Assembly (NCBI GenBank): GCA_900771185.1
Contig: CAAGND010000272.1
Coordinates: forward strand, 1 to 7,640
DNA length: 7,640 nt
Direction: 5' to 3'
Source: Clostridia bacterium
GTDB lineage: Bacteria; Bacillota; Clostridia; Oscillospirales; Acutalibacteraceae
The notes beneath the pieces were generated by a model that was given only the letters and a program-made list of their open reading frames with translations, was not told the DNA's origin and did not search any database. The stretch's first letter is position 1. The number at the start of each line of letters is the position of its first letter. This document shows, one piece after another, positions 7,437-7,640 of this stretch. Both the position numbers and the translations under genes were made by a program.

Positions 7437-7465
7437 ATTATAATTGATTTGCTTAAAAGTTCCAA
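7437..7465 (-). promoter_or_regulatory. SigA-type promoter for the operon
   Basis: Reading the minus strand, TTGGAA (7465-7460) is followed by a 17-base AT-rich spacer and TATAAT (7442-7437). The -10 box is a perfect consensus and the -35 matches TTGACA at four of six bases. Transcription would start near 7430, giving a leader of about 36 bases before the deacetylase ATG. It lies just after the terminator of the preceding unit. I see no clear cre (CcpA) site overlapping it, and no riboswitch could fit in so short a leader. Confidence 0.75.
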
Positions 7466-7507
7466 TAGTTTTTTGATATTTTTTCATTCTTTTGGATTGA
7501 TTTTTTA

Positions 7508-7548
7508 ATTAAACAAAACACGGGAGAGAACACGAGGTTCTCTCCCGT
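7508..7548 (-). terminator. Intrinsic terminator of an upstream minus-strand gene
   Basis: Bases 7520-7531 and 7537-7548 form a perfect 12-bp stem (ACGGGAGAGAAC with its complement) around a 5-base loop. On the minus strand it is followed by TGTTTTGTTTAATT, a T-rich run. On the plus strand no comparable T run follows the stem, so the terminator acts on minus-strand transcription coming from beyond base 7640. It separates that unit from the promoter of the deacetylase-hprK operon. Confidence 0.85.
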
Positions 7549-7640
7549 CAAACTGTCGAAAAACTCCCCAGACCGTCAAAGCACGACATTTTTCACAAAA
7601 GAGTCTTTTCTGTGACTTGAAGTTTTTCTTTCGTTTTTTG
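7549..7640 (-). other. Region upstream of the terminator, probable 3' end or 3' untranslated part of an unseen minus-strand gene
   Basis: These 92 bases precede the terminator on the minus strand. One frame enters from the edge and stops after 15 codons (TGA at 7595-7593), giving a possible lysine-rich tail; another stops six codons later. A third stays open from the edge through the terminator hairpin to a TAA at 7507-7505, which is not expected of a real gene end. No family can be recognised from so short a stretch, so I do not call a coding sequence. Confidence 0.3.

Noticed and set aside
7593..7615. Imperfect hairpin followed on the plus strand by a T-rich stretch, as if a plus-strand terminator
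   Set aside because: The stem is short, AT-rich and has a bulge, and no plus-strand gene precedes it; all real genes in the window are on the minus strand.
1..7640. CRISPR array, insertion sequence, phage, toxin-antitoxin or defence system
   Set aside because: No repeat-spacer array, transposase, terminal inverted repeats or toxin-like small gene pair was seen; the window is filled by recognisable housekeeping genes.

Overview
The window is a compact, ordinary-looking chromosomal operon from a low-GC Gram-positive bacterium, most likely a gut-type member of the Clostridia. That assignment is an inference from the HPr kinase/phosphorylase, WhiA and RapZ set, the gene order, strong AGGAGG-type ribosome sites and moderate GC content. 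All seven genes lie on the minus strand and are read from high to low coordinates. The supported order is: YdjC/ChbG-family carbohydrate deacetylase (7394-6507), hprK (6453-5488), ROK-family sugar kinase (5451-4504), murB (4377-3472), rapZ (3444-2587), whiA (2575-1676) and dnaE (1673 to beyond base 1, about half of the gene).

The left boundary of the transcription unit is visible at 7395-7640. A 12-bp GC-rich hairpin followed by a T-rich run on the minus strand (about 7508-7548) should end transcription arriving from an upstream gene outside the window. Next comes an AT-rich stretch with a near-consensus SigA-type promoter (TTGGAA, 17-base spacer, TATAAT) ending about 43 bases before the deacetylase start. 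Intergenic gaps then shrink along the operon: 53, 36, 126, 27, 11 and 2 bases. The 126-base gap before murB is the only internal one with room for regulation. It holds two inverted repeats and may be a partial terminator or secondary entry point.

The first three genes concern sugars: a deacetylase, the sensor kinase of carbon catabolite repression (HPrK) and a ROK kinase. MurB makes the UDP-MurNAc precursor of peptidoglycan. RapZ is the amino-sugar-linked nucleotide-binding protein, WhiA is a DNA-binding cell-division/development factor, and DnaE is the replicative polymerase alpha subunit. This suggests carbon and amino-sugar supply, wall synthesis and replication are co-expressed.

The most notable departure from the usual Firmicutes layout is that yvcK, normally between rapZ and whiA, is missing: only 11 bases separate them. 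No mobile element, CRISPR array, tRNA or rRNA was found, and I see no evidence of an undescribed multi-gene system here.
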